Source: Trichoplax sp. H2
Lineage: Eukaryota; Placozoa; Uniplacotomia; Trichoplacea
DNA length: 64,000 bases
Reading direction: 5' to 3'
Assembly: GCA_003344405.1 (NCBI GenBank)
Contig: NOWV01000211.1
Location: forward strand, 61,147-125,146
Shown here: positions 45,301-58,473 of the stretch, one piece after another
Layout: each line of letters starts with the position of its first letter
Numbering within the stretch: position 1 is the first letter of the stretch
Position numbers and translations under genes: made by a program
Notes under the pieces: model-generated
What the model was told of the DNA's origin: nothing
What the model saw: the letters and a program-made list of their open reading frames with translations, nothing else
Database searches by the model: none

Positions 45301-48300
45301 CCTGGGCAGAATATCTACCTAATTGCATATACGGTATCCAGTTTTGATATTTTAGATAACTTTAGTAGACAGATCCATATATTATATACACTATATGCAA
45401 ATTTAATTTCTGTACATCGCTATGGGCCTTTCATGAGCGTAAACTACGTTCTAATCTTTATTTTACAAATATAAGATTGGAGATTCATTTTAGAGATGAT
45501 GAATCAGAAATAATACTATTAGAATGCCATTTACATGAATTGTAAAGGCAGAATCCACTTATAAAGTTATTCACATAACATTTCTATATTTTTTAATTAA
45601 ATATTCTCTTACAAAAGAGATAGCCAATGCCACTTCTCGAATGAGACAATAAATAGGAAGTAACTTTTTCCATTAAATTGAATAATATAAATGTACATCT
45701 TTTAAGTTTTGCATAAATTAGATGGTATTGTAACATGTAAGATCCACTACAATTGTTAGCTAGCTCTAATAATTAAATTTAAAATTTATAATATGAGAGT
45801 TCTATTGAAAGTGAAATCTTTTTAACCATTATCGCAGCCTAATTGAATATTTTTTAGAGATTGCTATCCCAGAATCTTAATTTGTATTGAGTACATAGCG
45901 AAATAATTTGAGAATATATACGTATGCAACTAGAGATAGTTAAAAAATTAAAATTAAATCGTGAATATTACTTTTTCGTCTATACTGCATACAGCAATTT
46001 ACATCATCGACTATCTATTTCTTGACGAAAGATTCTGTAATATATTGGAACGATGATGTTCCGATGTGACAAAAATAATTTAAAATTGTTAATATGGCTG
46101 GATATGGCAGTGAGCATTAATTTGAAAATAGTGAAAATAACAGTAAATCATCTATTAATTTCCAGTACGATACTGTAAACATATCTAGTTTAAAAATTAA
46201 TAAGCCTGCATTGAAATTAAAACATTAAAAAGTCTCAATCGTCTATTTTCATGGCATTTTCGTGATGTTGCCGTGCCGGTACTGGATACAATCTAAACCT
46301 TCTTTGTATACACATTGTTTTCAAGGAAATTACTATTGCTATAAATGAACTAGCAAATAGACATAGCTTACTAGTAGAAATAAATCAGGAAATATGTCAA
46401 TAAAAACAAACAGTCAGAGAGAGAATAATTGTGATAATCTAATTAAGTGTCAATTTGCAGTTAATTACCGAGGCTTACCATCCAATTACGTTCCTTTGAT
46501 ATATCACTGGTTTAATTATAAACAGATGCCAATTTGATTAAATTCATTAAAATCATTGATCTCGATTTTATCATTTCTATGACTTCTTCCGATGGCCTGC
46601 TTACAATTATTAAACTTATCGTAGGTACAGCATGATAAGCCAGCTATTTCAAATGTCCTTGGTGTACTGAACTTATAATTACCTTAACAATTACAACGAG
46701 CATAGTATCAATTTTCATTGAAAGTAAGGAAACTATATTTATTTAGCCATATTAACTTGTCAGACGTCAATCTTCGTAAGGTATAGCAATAATTTCATCA
46801 TTCAACCCTAACACCAACGCGTATTTATAACAAATATCTGTATATGAAATTAAAAAGCTACTGTCTATAATCTTGATATTCATTATCGCAATCATACTGA
46901 ACAGATTGATATATTTTTTGATCAGATATTTTGCACAACCGTTGAATATCTGATAATTATAAAATTATAAGAATTAATCAAATTAGACCTATTCAATATC
47001 TGGTATCTAGATATATTCATAGCTTGGTTGATTTTCAATGCTAGATAAATTGCGTCGTAGATGATAGCTTATTGATTATAATGAAGGCAAGAACTATACT
47101 AAATAGACTTATAAATATAGAAATATAGCAAATTAATTTCATATCTTATAGAAAGACATCTCTCGTTCATGTAATAAGTCATATTATCATAATATTAGTG
47201 TACCGGAATCAACCAGCCTTACCTTATTGCATAATTTCTGCGCAGATTAAATATTTCGTCATAACTTAAAAATACCACGGCTTTGCTTGTTAGTAGACAC
47301 TATTTGGATTACAATGCTCGTAACAATCCTGTAGAGGAAACCTTGAGTTAGATATGAATGAATCTGATAGATTCTGTAACCTAGATAAGAGAATAGGCTT
47401 CTTCAAGTCTATATGTATATTTAAGGATATTCAGAGTCAAAAAGATCACTGTATAGCTGTTAAGAACTGATGTGACTTACGACACAGTAATGCATATTCC
47501 TGATTTTGATTTTATATCTGAAATTCTTCATCATCCAGATCCTACATTAAATTAGAGTTTAGTATTCTGCTATTTATATAAGTAAACTTATGCTGAAATA
47601 ATATTTTCGTAATTTATTTATAACTTTAGATATTATGCAGTACATATCGTATATAGTAACTAAAGTGGAATTTTTCTTTTAGTCAAATGGTCCGTTAACA
47701 TTGAAAGGGGCTCTTCATCTTCTATTCAGTGATAAACTTCAAGTCGCAATATTAGGACCAAGGTCGCCGGCAGCTATTACTTATGTGGCGGAAGCCGCTG
47801 CGTTCTACAACGTAATGCAGGTAATAATCACACAACTGGTATAAGATATATCATCGGCCGATAACAATTGATAAAGAAAAGATTTTTGCTTACTTCAATA
47901 CGAAAGATAACAAAATGGTTTGATGTCTGTTCCTTAAAATTTATTGGTTAACAGTATCAACAATAAATGACATATTAGTTAGATATATCGCATTTGTTAA
48001 CTTATGACCGGATACGATAATTAACAATTCTAATGATTTGCTATTTTACTTGTTTAGTTTTCTTATTCAGTGCCAAGTCTTGAAGTTAATAGCTCAAAAT
48101 ATAGGTACTTATTCAACACTTATAGATCAATTCGTGGTGTAGCGCTAGCCTATTATGCTATGTTCAAGTACTTTAACTGGACTACAGGTACGATACTTTC
48201 TGAAAGAAGTTTCCATAAGGTGAGCATTGACCATAATCTTTTAATCTTGTCATATACATTAATGACCAATTGCCACGAAAGTAATATTCGTACGTGTACT

Positions 48301-51300
48301 TTATTTCTATGTTACGTTCTATATATGTTTTAGGGCCTCCTTAATTGTAATTATAGTGATATCCTTAATTTAGGATTACATAGACTAGAATAGTAATTGC
48401 CTACCAGCTAAACTGGATAATATCTATCACCTCCAAGTTGCTAAGGTTCAAAGTACAATTCCTAAGTTTAGTAGAAATGTCTTAATAGGATAGTTTTATA
48501 TGTATCTGTTAAACTATTAATAAGCATTGATTATTTTAGATGGAGACATGTAATGTATAGATAGAATCTCTTTAGGGCATTAATTTGGTTAATTTCTAAT
48601 TGACGAGGTGACTTGTGTAGCTAAACTGGCTTTAGGTCCAAAATCTATATACACTGCGAGTTCGCCGACTATAAATTAGATTGTGATTTTCTAGGAAGTC
48701 TTGAAGGTCTCCCTACGTTAAACCCTATCGGCTTTGGAATACCAATTGTCTGGTATTCCAAGTAATAGTAGTTAAGGAAAGAAATCACTTCTCAATCCTT
48801 GTTGCTAGTTAGGGCTATTCCTAGCTCGTAATATATTCGCTTGCAGCGGTGGGATTCGAACCCACGCCATTGAAATGACTGTATTAGAAATAACCTCAAC
48901 TTGGCATCTTTTATTCAATTATAAGCAAAAAATTTTAATTTTATTTGATAGATTTAGATACGGCTGTGCGTTTACTATTAATTAGATTCTTCTCACAAAA
49001 CAGCTTTGCAACTAGATAACGTAATGTAGGATCAATAAGTCAATTTCTTGAACTACGTATCAAGGAACGATATCTGCACTATCAGAAACACTTTTGCTCT
49101 GCTAGCAGACTACACAAAGACTTAGACGCCTCGTATTTTACGTTAAACACTAACTTTAACAATTAACTTTATTACACGATATATTGCGTTTATATACTCT
49201 TCCTCAATAGTTCTTGAGTCATAGTTAGTACGAATAACTTTGGAATCATTCACTGAATTAGATACTAATTGTAGCTACTGCTCCCTAATGCAGACAATAG
49301 TATTTACCAACATAGACGTCTAATGACTAATACAGAATAATCAGATTACGATATGTCTTATCACGAAACATTTCCACGATAATTTACAATCTACCATAAG
49401 TAAGTTACAATCACAATGATTCGAACTGTAAGTAGATAATTCGCATTCCCTAATATAATTAGTAATTTCAGTATATGTAGATATCACTGTCGCATAAAGT
49501 CAGCGCTATATTAAAACACAGTATATCCAAATTAGAAGTTAACTAAATAAGGATAGACTAACAAAATTATCCTAACATGGATATTTCTACACTAATACAG
49601 TATATAACACTGTCACAATTCTTTAATTACCTTAGTATCATGTCATATTAATTTAAGTAGCCTTGATGAGAGTAGAAACTGATTACTTGTACCATCTAAT
49701 TTCTAAATGCTTGAAAGGGCACACTGGGCTCGATGAAATTTGGCCCTTAACTATGTAATTATTTGATATAGCAATGCTTTATCTGTTTTAGACTTCTACC
49801 TATTTGAAAGATTTGGGTAAGCGTGATGGATACTATTATAGATCTATGAGTGTATCTCATCCCCCTATGATGTCTCATGCAATGGAGCAGATACAGGTAT
49901 ATAGCCGTTTCGATTTAAACTTTATGGTATTTTAAAGCCTGTTCTAGTAGTTTTGTTGATCATCTTAAGTTGTCATTAAGGAGAAGATGAGATGATAAAA
50001 TTTAATGTATATGTAAGCTTGCAATAATGCTATCAGTAATGCCTTAAAATTGTTACCTTGGTGCAATCTAATACCACGTTGGATTAATGCAGGTTGTTGT
50101 TGGTGTGCTAAATTATTCTACTTTTATACTATTAAGAAAGAAACACGAAGTCTATTTACGGTATTTGCGGATGCGAACCTTACAGCGGTATTATTATGTG
50201 CAGTAAGTTAACACTATTTACTTCAACTGAGAATTCTATTTCTTGCTAGTATAGATTGTTCAGCCTTGAAGAGAAGGCAATTTATCTTATTACGAAAGTA
50301 AATTGTCTTAATTTGTACATTATTGCCATGTTACGTTCTATATATGCTTATACGTCAACAATATTTACGGTCTCCTTGACTGTAATATTAGTGGGCAACA
50401 GTTGATATGTTAACAATCCTTAATTTAGGATCAGTTGGACTAAAATAGTAATTCCCAACTAGTTTAACTAGATTGAATTTATTACCTCGAAGGATGTTAA
50501 GGTTGCGAGTACAGATTCTAAGTTTATACGATATAGCTTAGTAGACTAACCTAATATATTTTTGTTAAACTATTTGTAGGAATCGATTAATTCAATACTG
50601 ACGTAGTAAATTGAACAGGAACACACTGTGTTTAATGTGTATAAATGTGCTAAATTTTAATAATATCTACATAGGAATATCAATCAGCTTACCGTAAAGT
50701 AGATTTCAAAACGCACTCTCAATTTATGCTGCAAGTTTGGGCTATTCCTGTCTCTTAACAATCTACAATTTTATAAAACAGATTTACACTGCATTATTAG
50801 AATTTAATTATTATTCATCAAGACAGCACTAGATTTAAGCTTTAATAACAATTCTTAGGCAACGAAATATAATTTATATGGAAGTCAATATGTTTGGATA
50901 ATACCCTATTTTGGAGAAAAAAATTGGTGGCAAGATGTTGAAGTGCATGCAAGTCGATTCGGATTAAATTGCACAGAAGATGACGTTTTATCTTCATTAA
51001 ATAACGCCTTTGCTGTTAAAGTACCTAATTTTGATCAGAGTGATCGAATTAGCATTAGCAAACAGGTAAAATGCGTCAAAATATAGATTTGATATTAGCG
51101 AAAATTTGCATTTGAATTAAGGCCCGTAATAGATGGACTTGTCAGACTTTAATGTTGTAACATTATCAAGTATACAGTAAATGGTAGTAAATAAGCTTCT
51201 TATAAGCGTATAATACTAATTTAGTGTAGAAAGATCTAAAGATTTTAAGAATAGATTTGGTTCATTTAGTTAAATTTACCTTATTTCAAAATAAGCAATG

Positions 51301-54300
51301 AATTTTGATATCATGTAAAGCATCAGTTATGATCAACTGCCATTAATCCCCAGAAAATAGCACGACAAAGTTACGGTAAATTGTAAAGAGTCTGAGGTGA
51401 TATCATTAACAATACTAATTACGCTATAATATTATCATATTCACAAGAAGTTACTCATCGGAAAATAGATGCAGATATTTGATCGAGAATTAGTTATGGC
51501 TAAAAATTGAAATTTCAATTATAAGGTATTAAGAACTACTATAAGAGATCGCATAATTGCGGCCAAAGCACATACTCGTATTTCTTTTACATAGAAACAT
51601 ACCTTACTTTAGATTTACCAGTATACACGAGTTAATGCTGTAGTTGGTAAAGCAGAATAATCCAGCAGCTATCCTTGATGGACCTAGAAATAGCGGCTTC
51701 ATTAATACTGCTAAAGTCTAGGCAGTATTATTTATGATTTCAAAGAAGACTCAGAAAGCATTACTTTTTTCTGATATAGACTGGTAAACAATTTCACAGC
51801 CGATTTCTAAAGAGTTATGGCAAAGCAACATCTAATGCCTACTACAGCTATTGCTATGATTCGATGTGGGCATTTGCAGTAGCATTTAGGAAAGCCTTAA
51901 GCAGAATTCCCTATAAAAACCTGTTCAAAAACACTACTGCACAAACTTACTACGATACACAGCAATTTATTCCTTTAGTGAAGGAATTAAAAAATCAATT
52001 ATCGAATTTAAAATTTCAAGGAGTGACGGTATGTTTGGTATAACTTAATTCGAGCAATTAATTATCGATATTACTTCATGTTTAAGTTACAGTATGCATA
52101 TCGAATTGAAATAGAGCATGCAAACCATAGTTTACAGAAAATGGATTCTTGCATCTATTATGTAGAAGGTTGCAATTCAATAAAAGCAATAGTAAATTAA
52201 TTGATAAGTTTGGAAATATCTAACCCTTAAAATCTAGGGAAAATTCAACATGCAAAATAAATATCGAATATCGGATTTTTACTATATTCAATATCAAGGT
52301 GTGAAAAATACAAGACTGCAGAAAATATCAATTATGTTAACGGAATTTACAATTTAGAGTTATGATTAAATGTATTTGCAGGAAAAAAACTATTCGATTA
52401 AATCTATCGATTAAAATACTTTGTAGATATTGGTCAGGATTACAATCAATCTGTTGTAGTTGGTCAATTTACAGCAAGTAATTCTTCCGCTGCATTTAAC
52501 CATTCAGCGTTTTCTTGGCCAGGTTAATCTTTTGATAATTCTTGTAATATCATAATCTTAAGTTTTAATGTGATATTATTTGTAAACTTCATTAATATGT
52601 TTATAAAAATGTGTAATAGTAATTAAAAGAGCTATAATGAGGAATAATTTTCATGACAGACAAACACCTGCCATTACCATTTATGTAACACATGCATTTA
52701 TACTATAATCATATTGCTGTATCAAAATCAGATGGCCACGCACCAGCTGTAATAATACCTCATGCAATAATAGCCATTCAAATTTCAAGCTCAGCTTTTG
52801 CAACAATAGCATCTCTCTGTATCTTGGGAATTTGCTTGGCCCTAATATGTCTTGGTTTTAATATTGTCAAACGCAAGCATAGGTATAAAATTATCATAAC
52901 TTTCGTTAATTTGAGTTTAAATCAAGATTAGAATTGAACTTGAATTGAGTTCAATACTACAGTATCTAAAGCTGTAATAAGAGATTATTTGCATACTTAT
53001 TGGGTACGATTTCAATACTTTTAATTATAATAAGTAACGAAGCGTAAAGAAATTTTCAAATAATTTCCTAGCCATATAGCTAAATGAAAGTAATTTGATA
53101 TGAATGTTATTTAATATGGATAGGTTTATTAAAATGTCAAGTCCCAACATAAATAATTTATTAACAATTGGTTGCATTATATGCTATGTGGCAATAATCC
53201 TATTTGGTGTGGATACTAATTTTATGGCATCAGTTAACCTGCCGATCATTTATGCCATGAGAGTATGGTTTCTTTGCATTGGATTTACCATTGCATTTGG
53301 ATCATTATTTGTTAAGACTTGGCGAGTTTATAGAATTTTTAATAATAAAACTGGAAGGAAAATAGTACGTATTGCTGTAGCTACTTAGGCACTAAAATTT
53401 ATACTATCAGCAAATTAGGTTACTGCTTACTGTAAAGTTTGCATTTTAGTTTGCGAAATTCAATAAACATTTGGATCGCAAGAAGCATTATGATAGTGTG
53501 TATGATGTGTAATGGTTATTTTCGTTACATAAAACAAAGGGCTATTAGCTATATTTTAAATTGTAATTATCAGTATATGGCGTTTTGGTTTATATTTATG
53601 ATATATCATGGCATTCATACATTATGATTAACTAATTAACCATCTTCTTCGTCTACTATTTGTTTATTTCATTCAGATTATTAGAGATTGGTCTCTAATT
53701 CGTGCTGTAATGCAGTTGGTGTTGATTGATGTTGCAATATTATTAATTTGGCTATTAGTTGATCCATATAAACTTAAACAACAGACTAGTTTCGTTTATG
53801 AGCCTATAACGGTAAGGTATAGTTTTAAATACTTGCTTATGTTATATCATAACCTTATATCAGCATAAAACTGCATGTCTTATGGCCATAAATTCTATAT
53901 GAATAAAATTCTTAAAAATTTTAGATCGCAGGCACTTCGTATCGTGGCAAAGAAATTATTCAGTACACATGCACAAGCACTCATTCCATATTATGGCTTG
54001 CAGTTATTTATAGCTATAAAGGCTTATTGATGCTTTTTGGAGCTTATTTGGCATTTGCAACTCGTCGTGTGGCTATTGAAGCTCTCAATGATTCACGATA
54101 TATTGCCGTATGCATCTACCAAGTTACTATCCTCAGCATGATTTCTGTTGCTATTAGCTTCATCACATCAACTAATGTTGATTTAAGCTATATGCTCTTT
54201 TCTGGCATGTCGCTGCTTTGCGTAACTTCGGTTTTATGCATCGTCTTTATCCCTAAGGTAATTTTAAATTCTACTAATGATTTTATTCTGCATAAATCAG

Positions 54301-54897
54301 CTGCAAGACCATGCATGAGTTGTTCTAGAGATCTTATCAAATTACTCTCACTGCATTTATTTAACCTTAAAAACTCTTCTAATTAGCTATAAGATTTTGC
54401 TTACTACAATCGCATGCCATGCCAATTTTTGTCGTTAATACTATTTGTGATATCGATTAAAGTTATTTAATCGATTATTTGTATCTTTTCGTAATTAGAT
54501 GATGCGTCTGAAAGTTGCACCTGATGAAAAACTATTCACAAATACTATGCAGAGCAAATTAATCCATGCTAGGAATGCTGATTTACGTTCTCAGACATCG
54601 GAGATCACCATTCTACCATTAGAAGAAAACACCCCTAATTTCTCAGATGATCAGGTATTAATCTACATTTAATCAATAGCCATATGCAAAGAAGCAAGTT
54701 GTTAACAAAATGTTGATCAGTAAAAGCAGTTTTCTTAGCATATTCGTTCGGATATTTTTTTATTATAATTTATCTATGATACACGATTATTGAAATTATT
54801 ATTTAAATTTTAGAAGGATAAATTGATAGAAGATCTCCAGAAACAGCTTCAAAAATTAATGGCAGAAAATTGTGAATTAAAGGCAGCGAGAAGATGA
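42306..54897 (+). CDS. GABA-B-type metabotropic receptor (class C GPCR)
   Basis: Plasma-membrane receptor with an extracellular ligand-binding Venus flytrap and seven helices coupling to G proteins. Fifteen exons: 42306-42518, 47683-47820, 48058-48219, 49792-49896, 50093-50202, 50859-51065, 51813-52028, 52238-52298, 52427-52522, 52732-52882, 53124-53364, 53677-53811, 53925-54257, 54499-54654, 54814-54897. Exon 1 encodes a signal peptide (MLRVILVSVMMVLA) and the start of the flytrap (IGLFPKS). Exons 2-8 continue it: LGPRSPAAITYVAEAA, FSYSVPS, YGSQYVWIIPYFG, YCYDSMWAFAVA. Exons 10-13 hold the seven helices, including SSPNINNLLTIGC and YKGLLMLFGAYLAFATR; vertebrate GABA-B has glutamate before the TR. 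Exon 15 encodes a heptad-like coil (KLIEDLQKQLQKL), as in the GABA-B dimerisation coil. Exon 5 is 110 nt between phase 0 borders and needs a frame change inside it, so it carries a probable 1-nt error or mutation. The ligand is not provable here; many invertebrate members are not GABA receptors. Confidence 0.93.
42519..47682 (+). other. long first intron of the receptor gene
   Basis: About 5.2 kb between the signal-peptide exon and the next flytrap exon. Stops are frequent; I see no nested gene, LTR end or RNA. Confidence 0.6.
48310..48833 (+). mobile_element. degenerate LTR-like repeat (LTR4), intron 3
   Basis: Starts TGTTACGTTCTATATATG and ends near CTAGCTCGTAATA. It aligns in patches with 50329-50760: TCCTTAATTTAGGAT, AATAGTAATT, CTAAGTTTA, GTTAAACTATT and GGGCTATTCCT. 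Terminal TGTTACG and CGTAATA are nearly inverted. A tRNA-complementary stretch begins eight bases after its end, like a primer-binding site. Boundaries are approximate. Confidence 0.55.
48735..48762. repeat. perfect short hairpin
   Basis: TTTGGAATACCA and TGGTATTCCAA flank a six-base loop (ATTGTC), giving an 11-bp perfect stem within the intron 3 repeat. Role unknown. Confidence 0.7.
48841..48868 (-). other. tRNA-Leu 3'-half-like sequence
   Basis: On the minus strand this reads GGCGTGGGTTCGAATCCCAC followed by CGCTGCAA. That is an intact T arm (5-bp GTGGG/CCCAC stem with TTCGAAT loop) and the 3' acceptor strand of a tRNA-Leu. A matching 5' acceptor strand (TGCAGCG), D arm and anticodon arm are not found upstream at the proper distance. 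So it is not a functional tRNA gene as read. It may be a tRNA fragment, or an unusually long primer-binding site of the adjacent LTR-like repeat on the plus strand. Confidence 0.6.
48991..49617 (-). mobile_element. complete solo LTR, LTR2 family
   Basis: 627 bp. In plus orientation it starts TCTCACAAAACAGCTTTGC (first base pair diverged from TGTCAC) and ends TATAACACTGTCACA. It is flanked by ATTCT on both sides (48986-48990 and 49618-49622), a perfect 5-bp target duplication. It lies in intron 3 of the receptor gene, antisense to it. It shares CGCCTCGTATTTTACGTTAAA with 63600-63640 and, in diverged form, with the U5 region of LTR1. Confidence 0.9.
50329..50760 (+). mobile_element. degenerate LTR-like repeat (LTR4), intron 5
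   Basis: Diverged partner of 48310-48833, in the same orientation. Starts TGTTACGTTCTATATATGC and ends GGGCTATTCCTGTCTCTTAACA, giving TG...CA ends. No primer-binding site or coding region follows, so it looks like a solo LTR. Confidence 0.55.
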
Positions 54898-56931
54898 TAC
54901 ACTGAAATAATCATCCAAAATCTGTAATAGACAGAAGACATCTGAAATAATGCATGATTATGCCATAATCTGATCCATATCATAGGATTATCTAACGTTA
55001 CGATTGTGAGTGGAAAGATATTCACCAGTATATAGAAATACTTTCGCCACAATTTAATACTGCTGTGTAGTCTAAAAAATACTGCTATAGATGTTAAATC
55101 AATGATGGAAATAATAACCTATCGTTTTACGTTAAAGAAATTTGCATACAGCAATAATCTTAAAATCTAATTGTTATGTTCTTCAATAATAAGTTCACTC
55201 CGTGAGTAAGATTGATAACCGCATTTTATTATTAGTTAATCGGTATTTATAGCTACAGGAAGTTGCATCTCGATACGATTACAGTTTATACTTCGCACTA
55301 CAATTAGTAACTTATCAGTCCGCCTTTTACAATGTTATCACCTACTATATTACAAGCACTACCATACAATCATCATATACGTACATATATAGTGTTTCCT
55401 TTTATTTATGCCTTTATGGTTAAGATATCGTATTTAATCTATTACTAACTATATATGCAATACTAATGTTTATTACTTACCACCTGCATAAATTGCTGCA
55501 TTTAGAACTAGACAATGAAAATCAATACTATACTATAATTGTATTTCTCAATGAGCATCAATTAATAATAATTTAGCCTCACTAACAGATTGTGCATCTA
55601 TATCAAGTTATATAGAGATATGTATAGTCGGTAAATTGGTAAATAAAATGTGATAGTAAGCCCTTACGGTTTAATCAAAAATCTTGTATTATTTAAAAGT
55701 TACATCATGGCGAAATATATACCTAATGGATGGAAGTATCTTTGATACGTTCAGATCTTTCCAACATGTTCGTATCAATATGCTACGCAAGCTACGTGAT
55801 ATACCGTCTACTTTTTGTATCATAACTGTACTAAGAAATAACGTGAAATGGTCATATTTTCCTTCATCGATTTTGTAAATCTATCTTGCTCCTCGATATG
55901 CATTAGAAAGGCTGTTCTAATACTTGCTTCTATACTGATATTGTTATTGATGATACGCTTTTATTTTCAAGGCAACTTTCCTGATCAATACATACAATTT
56001 ACTTTAGTTACTTATTATAGCTTAAGTTGCCACCTCTTAGTTACTTAATCGTGCAAATAATTTTCATTTTATACTTAATCCTTAATATTGAAACTTTCCT
56101 GAATTAGTGAATGAATAATATAGTATAAGGTGTGCGTGATAATCTTATATCAACGGTAGCATTTGGCATATCTGGGGTAGTACAACAGTATGCAGCGTTT
56201 AATGGTTTAACTTTCTCAATCCTGTCATTGCAAACTTAGCAGGATTCGTAGTTAATCGTAAGCAGTAACTAACTTTCATCAAGATAACTGTACCTACTAA
56301 TCTAAGAACTTGTTTGTTACAAATCTCCTTTGTAACAAGAAACCGGGTCTTAAACACTTTCTTCACTAGTACTCGTGTTCCTAACTAACTTAGGGACCGG
56401 ACCTGTCATAGCTGAACTAACTCTCAGCTACACAAATAAGCTACTAATGAGTAATAGGTTTAAATACTTCACTTTACTTTCGTTAAACTTAGTCGTAAAA
56501 TGTGCTAAAGAAAAACGTAAGAATATTCTTAGCAATAATATTCAAAAGATCCTGCAAGTGACTAACTGGAACTGAGCAGCTAAGCTAGTGCTCGGCTTTT
56601 TATAGTCTCGACCAACGCCGATGGTGCACTTCTGAATATTCTTAACATAGCGACTTACACTGTACAGTATACATATCCAAGTATAGCAACTAAAGCATCA
56701 AGGCTCTGCAAAGTAATTGACCTTACACTTAAGATGTTATTAATTAACGTTTACCGATTAAACGTGTTAGCTCCGACACGTCAACAATATTGAACTTTCT
56801 CATACCTTGACAATAACAAGTACTTATTAATAAACATTAATATCTAATAAGCTATTGGAGCAAAGAATAATTTAAATGAGATATTTTAATTAACATAACA
56901 ATTAATATTTCGGAGCATGGCTCCGTAACAC
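54898..56931. other. no gene found; one hairpin
   Basis: Downstream of the receptor gene. The only structure I see is GTTTGTTACAAA-TCTCC-TTTGTAACAAG near 56310-56340 and the small palindrome CGGAGCATGGCTCCG at about 56911-56925. Short open frames (55684-55878, 55848-56048, 56375-56575) have no recognisable features. Confidence 0.5.
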
Positions 56932-58051
56932 TGTTACAGTGTTGCCTTGTCATTAGGATAATTAATAAGTACAGTAGTAGCTAGTATGGAGAATATCCAT
57001 ATTTGTAGTGCTAGGTAAGATAAGTAATACCTTAACGTGGATGTTGTTTGTAATAGTTCATTAAGTATTTGATATCGATTGTTAATATGTAATAGATCGC
57101 AGTAAGATGATTCAAGTTCTAGTTGATGATAGTTGAATCAGACAACCGACAAGCTTAGATTAAGATTAAGTATGAGTAAGAGATTCAAAATACATACTAA
57201 TAGAAAAGCTATGTGTGGAACATCTCAGTTCGAGAAGTTTCTCCTAGTAAGGTATCATAATACTGTTGTTGTTTACAAATTAGACGATTCCTATATAAAC
57301 GGGAACATTTGAGTTGAGTGTAGTGGTAAAAAGTTGTAGATGTATCTGTAGAATTTGCCCAATTCTACCATAAACAATTGCCTTCTTCAACAGTCAGTTG
57401 GTTGAGATCAGGGTGCTTGACGGTCTCACAGCGAGATCACTCCAAAGGGATAAAAAAAATACTATAGTTTATTAAGGTTGTTGATTAATGAAATCAAACA
57501 AAATAAGATTAAAATTGCAGTAATCTGCCACTTCCTTTTATAGTTGTGGCACTACAACCTTCGTGCACACTATCAATGAAAGCAAATATTCGTTACTTTC
57601 CTCATAGGCTTACTATGAGGCTTCAAAACAGAAATTAGTATAAGTCAAATAGATAAACGAGTTAGTTAACAGTGTTAGATTACAAAACCGATCAATTCAA
57701 GGAATTCTAATGAATCCTTATTTACAGCTAATGTGTTAACCGTAGTCTTTTGAAAGCAACAATAATAATTATAATACTCAATATACTAATTTTATCATTT
57801 ACACGTACCACCTCCATTAATAACCTACTTAACACGACTAAAATAAATGTTCACAACGCACTAACAAAATACTTGTGATAAACATAAATGATGTAGTATC
57901 AAGTCTCTACAGTATCTTTGCTAATAAAAGTTTCATCTTTACAGCCTTTTCTGTGTGTGTGTTTAACGTTCAGTAAAAGGGCGTTTTAAGTTAGTAGCTA
58001 CTTATAGACTTTTACTGTACGTTACCTTGTTACAGAAGTGAAATCGTGACA
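56932..58051 (+). mobile_element. LTR3-family LTR with a nested insertion
   Basis: Starts TGTTACAGTGTTGCC and ends AAATCGTGACA. The outer parts (about 56932-57347 and 57912-58051) match the minus-strand copy at 37251-37805. The end TTACCTTGTTACAGAAGTG resembles the LTR1 end, TTATCCTTGTCACGAAGCTG. The interior from 57348 to 57911 is absent from the other copy. I see no clear target duplication around the whole LTR. Confidence 0.7.
57348..57911 (+). mobile_element. nested insertion, possibly tRNA-derived SINE
   Basis: About 564 bp present here and absent from the matching LTR at 37251-37805. GTATCT precedes (57342-57347) and follows (57912-57917) the insert, a candidate target duplication. Near its start (57391-57445), CAGTTGGTTGAGATC resembles a tRNA D-arm/A-box, and GCGAGATCACTCC about 35 bases later weakly resembles a B-box. 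There is a run of A after it. No coding region. A tRNA-derived SINE is the best guess. Confidence 0.45.
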
Positions 58052-58473
58052 GAACCTAAGAGGAATTAATCCTGAGAAGCTATCTCTAAGAATTATAACC
58101 TTTAGTTAGCGTTTTTGAAGTAAGCACGATAACTCAATAACACCTCTGGGATATGCTAATCATAGCATTGTAGCATAATATGTATTCCTATTCTATAAGC
58201 AGCTACAGCAACTGAAATAAAGCAGCAGGTTTTTAATAATCTATGCATAGCATAAACTGATATCAATTAATCAACTACTGTAACAATTTATATACTATGA
58301 TTTGTTATCGCGACATGGACTCTTAAATTATTCTATTGATAATTTTCCACCATGGATTACTACCGGTTTCAAGGTGTACGATATCAACCATCATTAGTTT
58401 TTACAATCAAATACTTAACGAGCTCTCTTAAATTCCGACTAATTCATCTATTATTAGGATTACTATCTTGCAT

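Noticed and set aside
48841-48868. Functional tRNA gene
   Set aside because: Only the T arm and 3' acceptor strand are present; the 5' acceptor strand, D arm and anticodon arm cannot be placed.
55684-56575. Short open frames after the receptor gene
   Set aside because: Hydrophobic runs are expected from AT-rich codons; there are no starts, splice partners or motifs.
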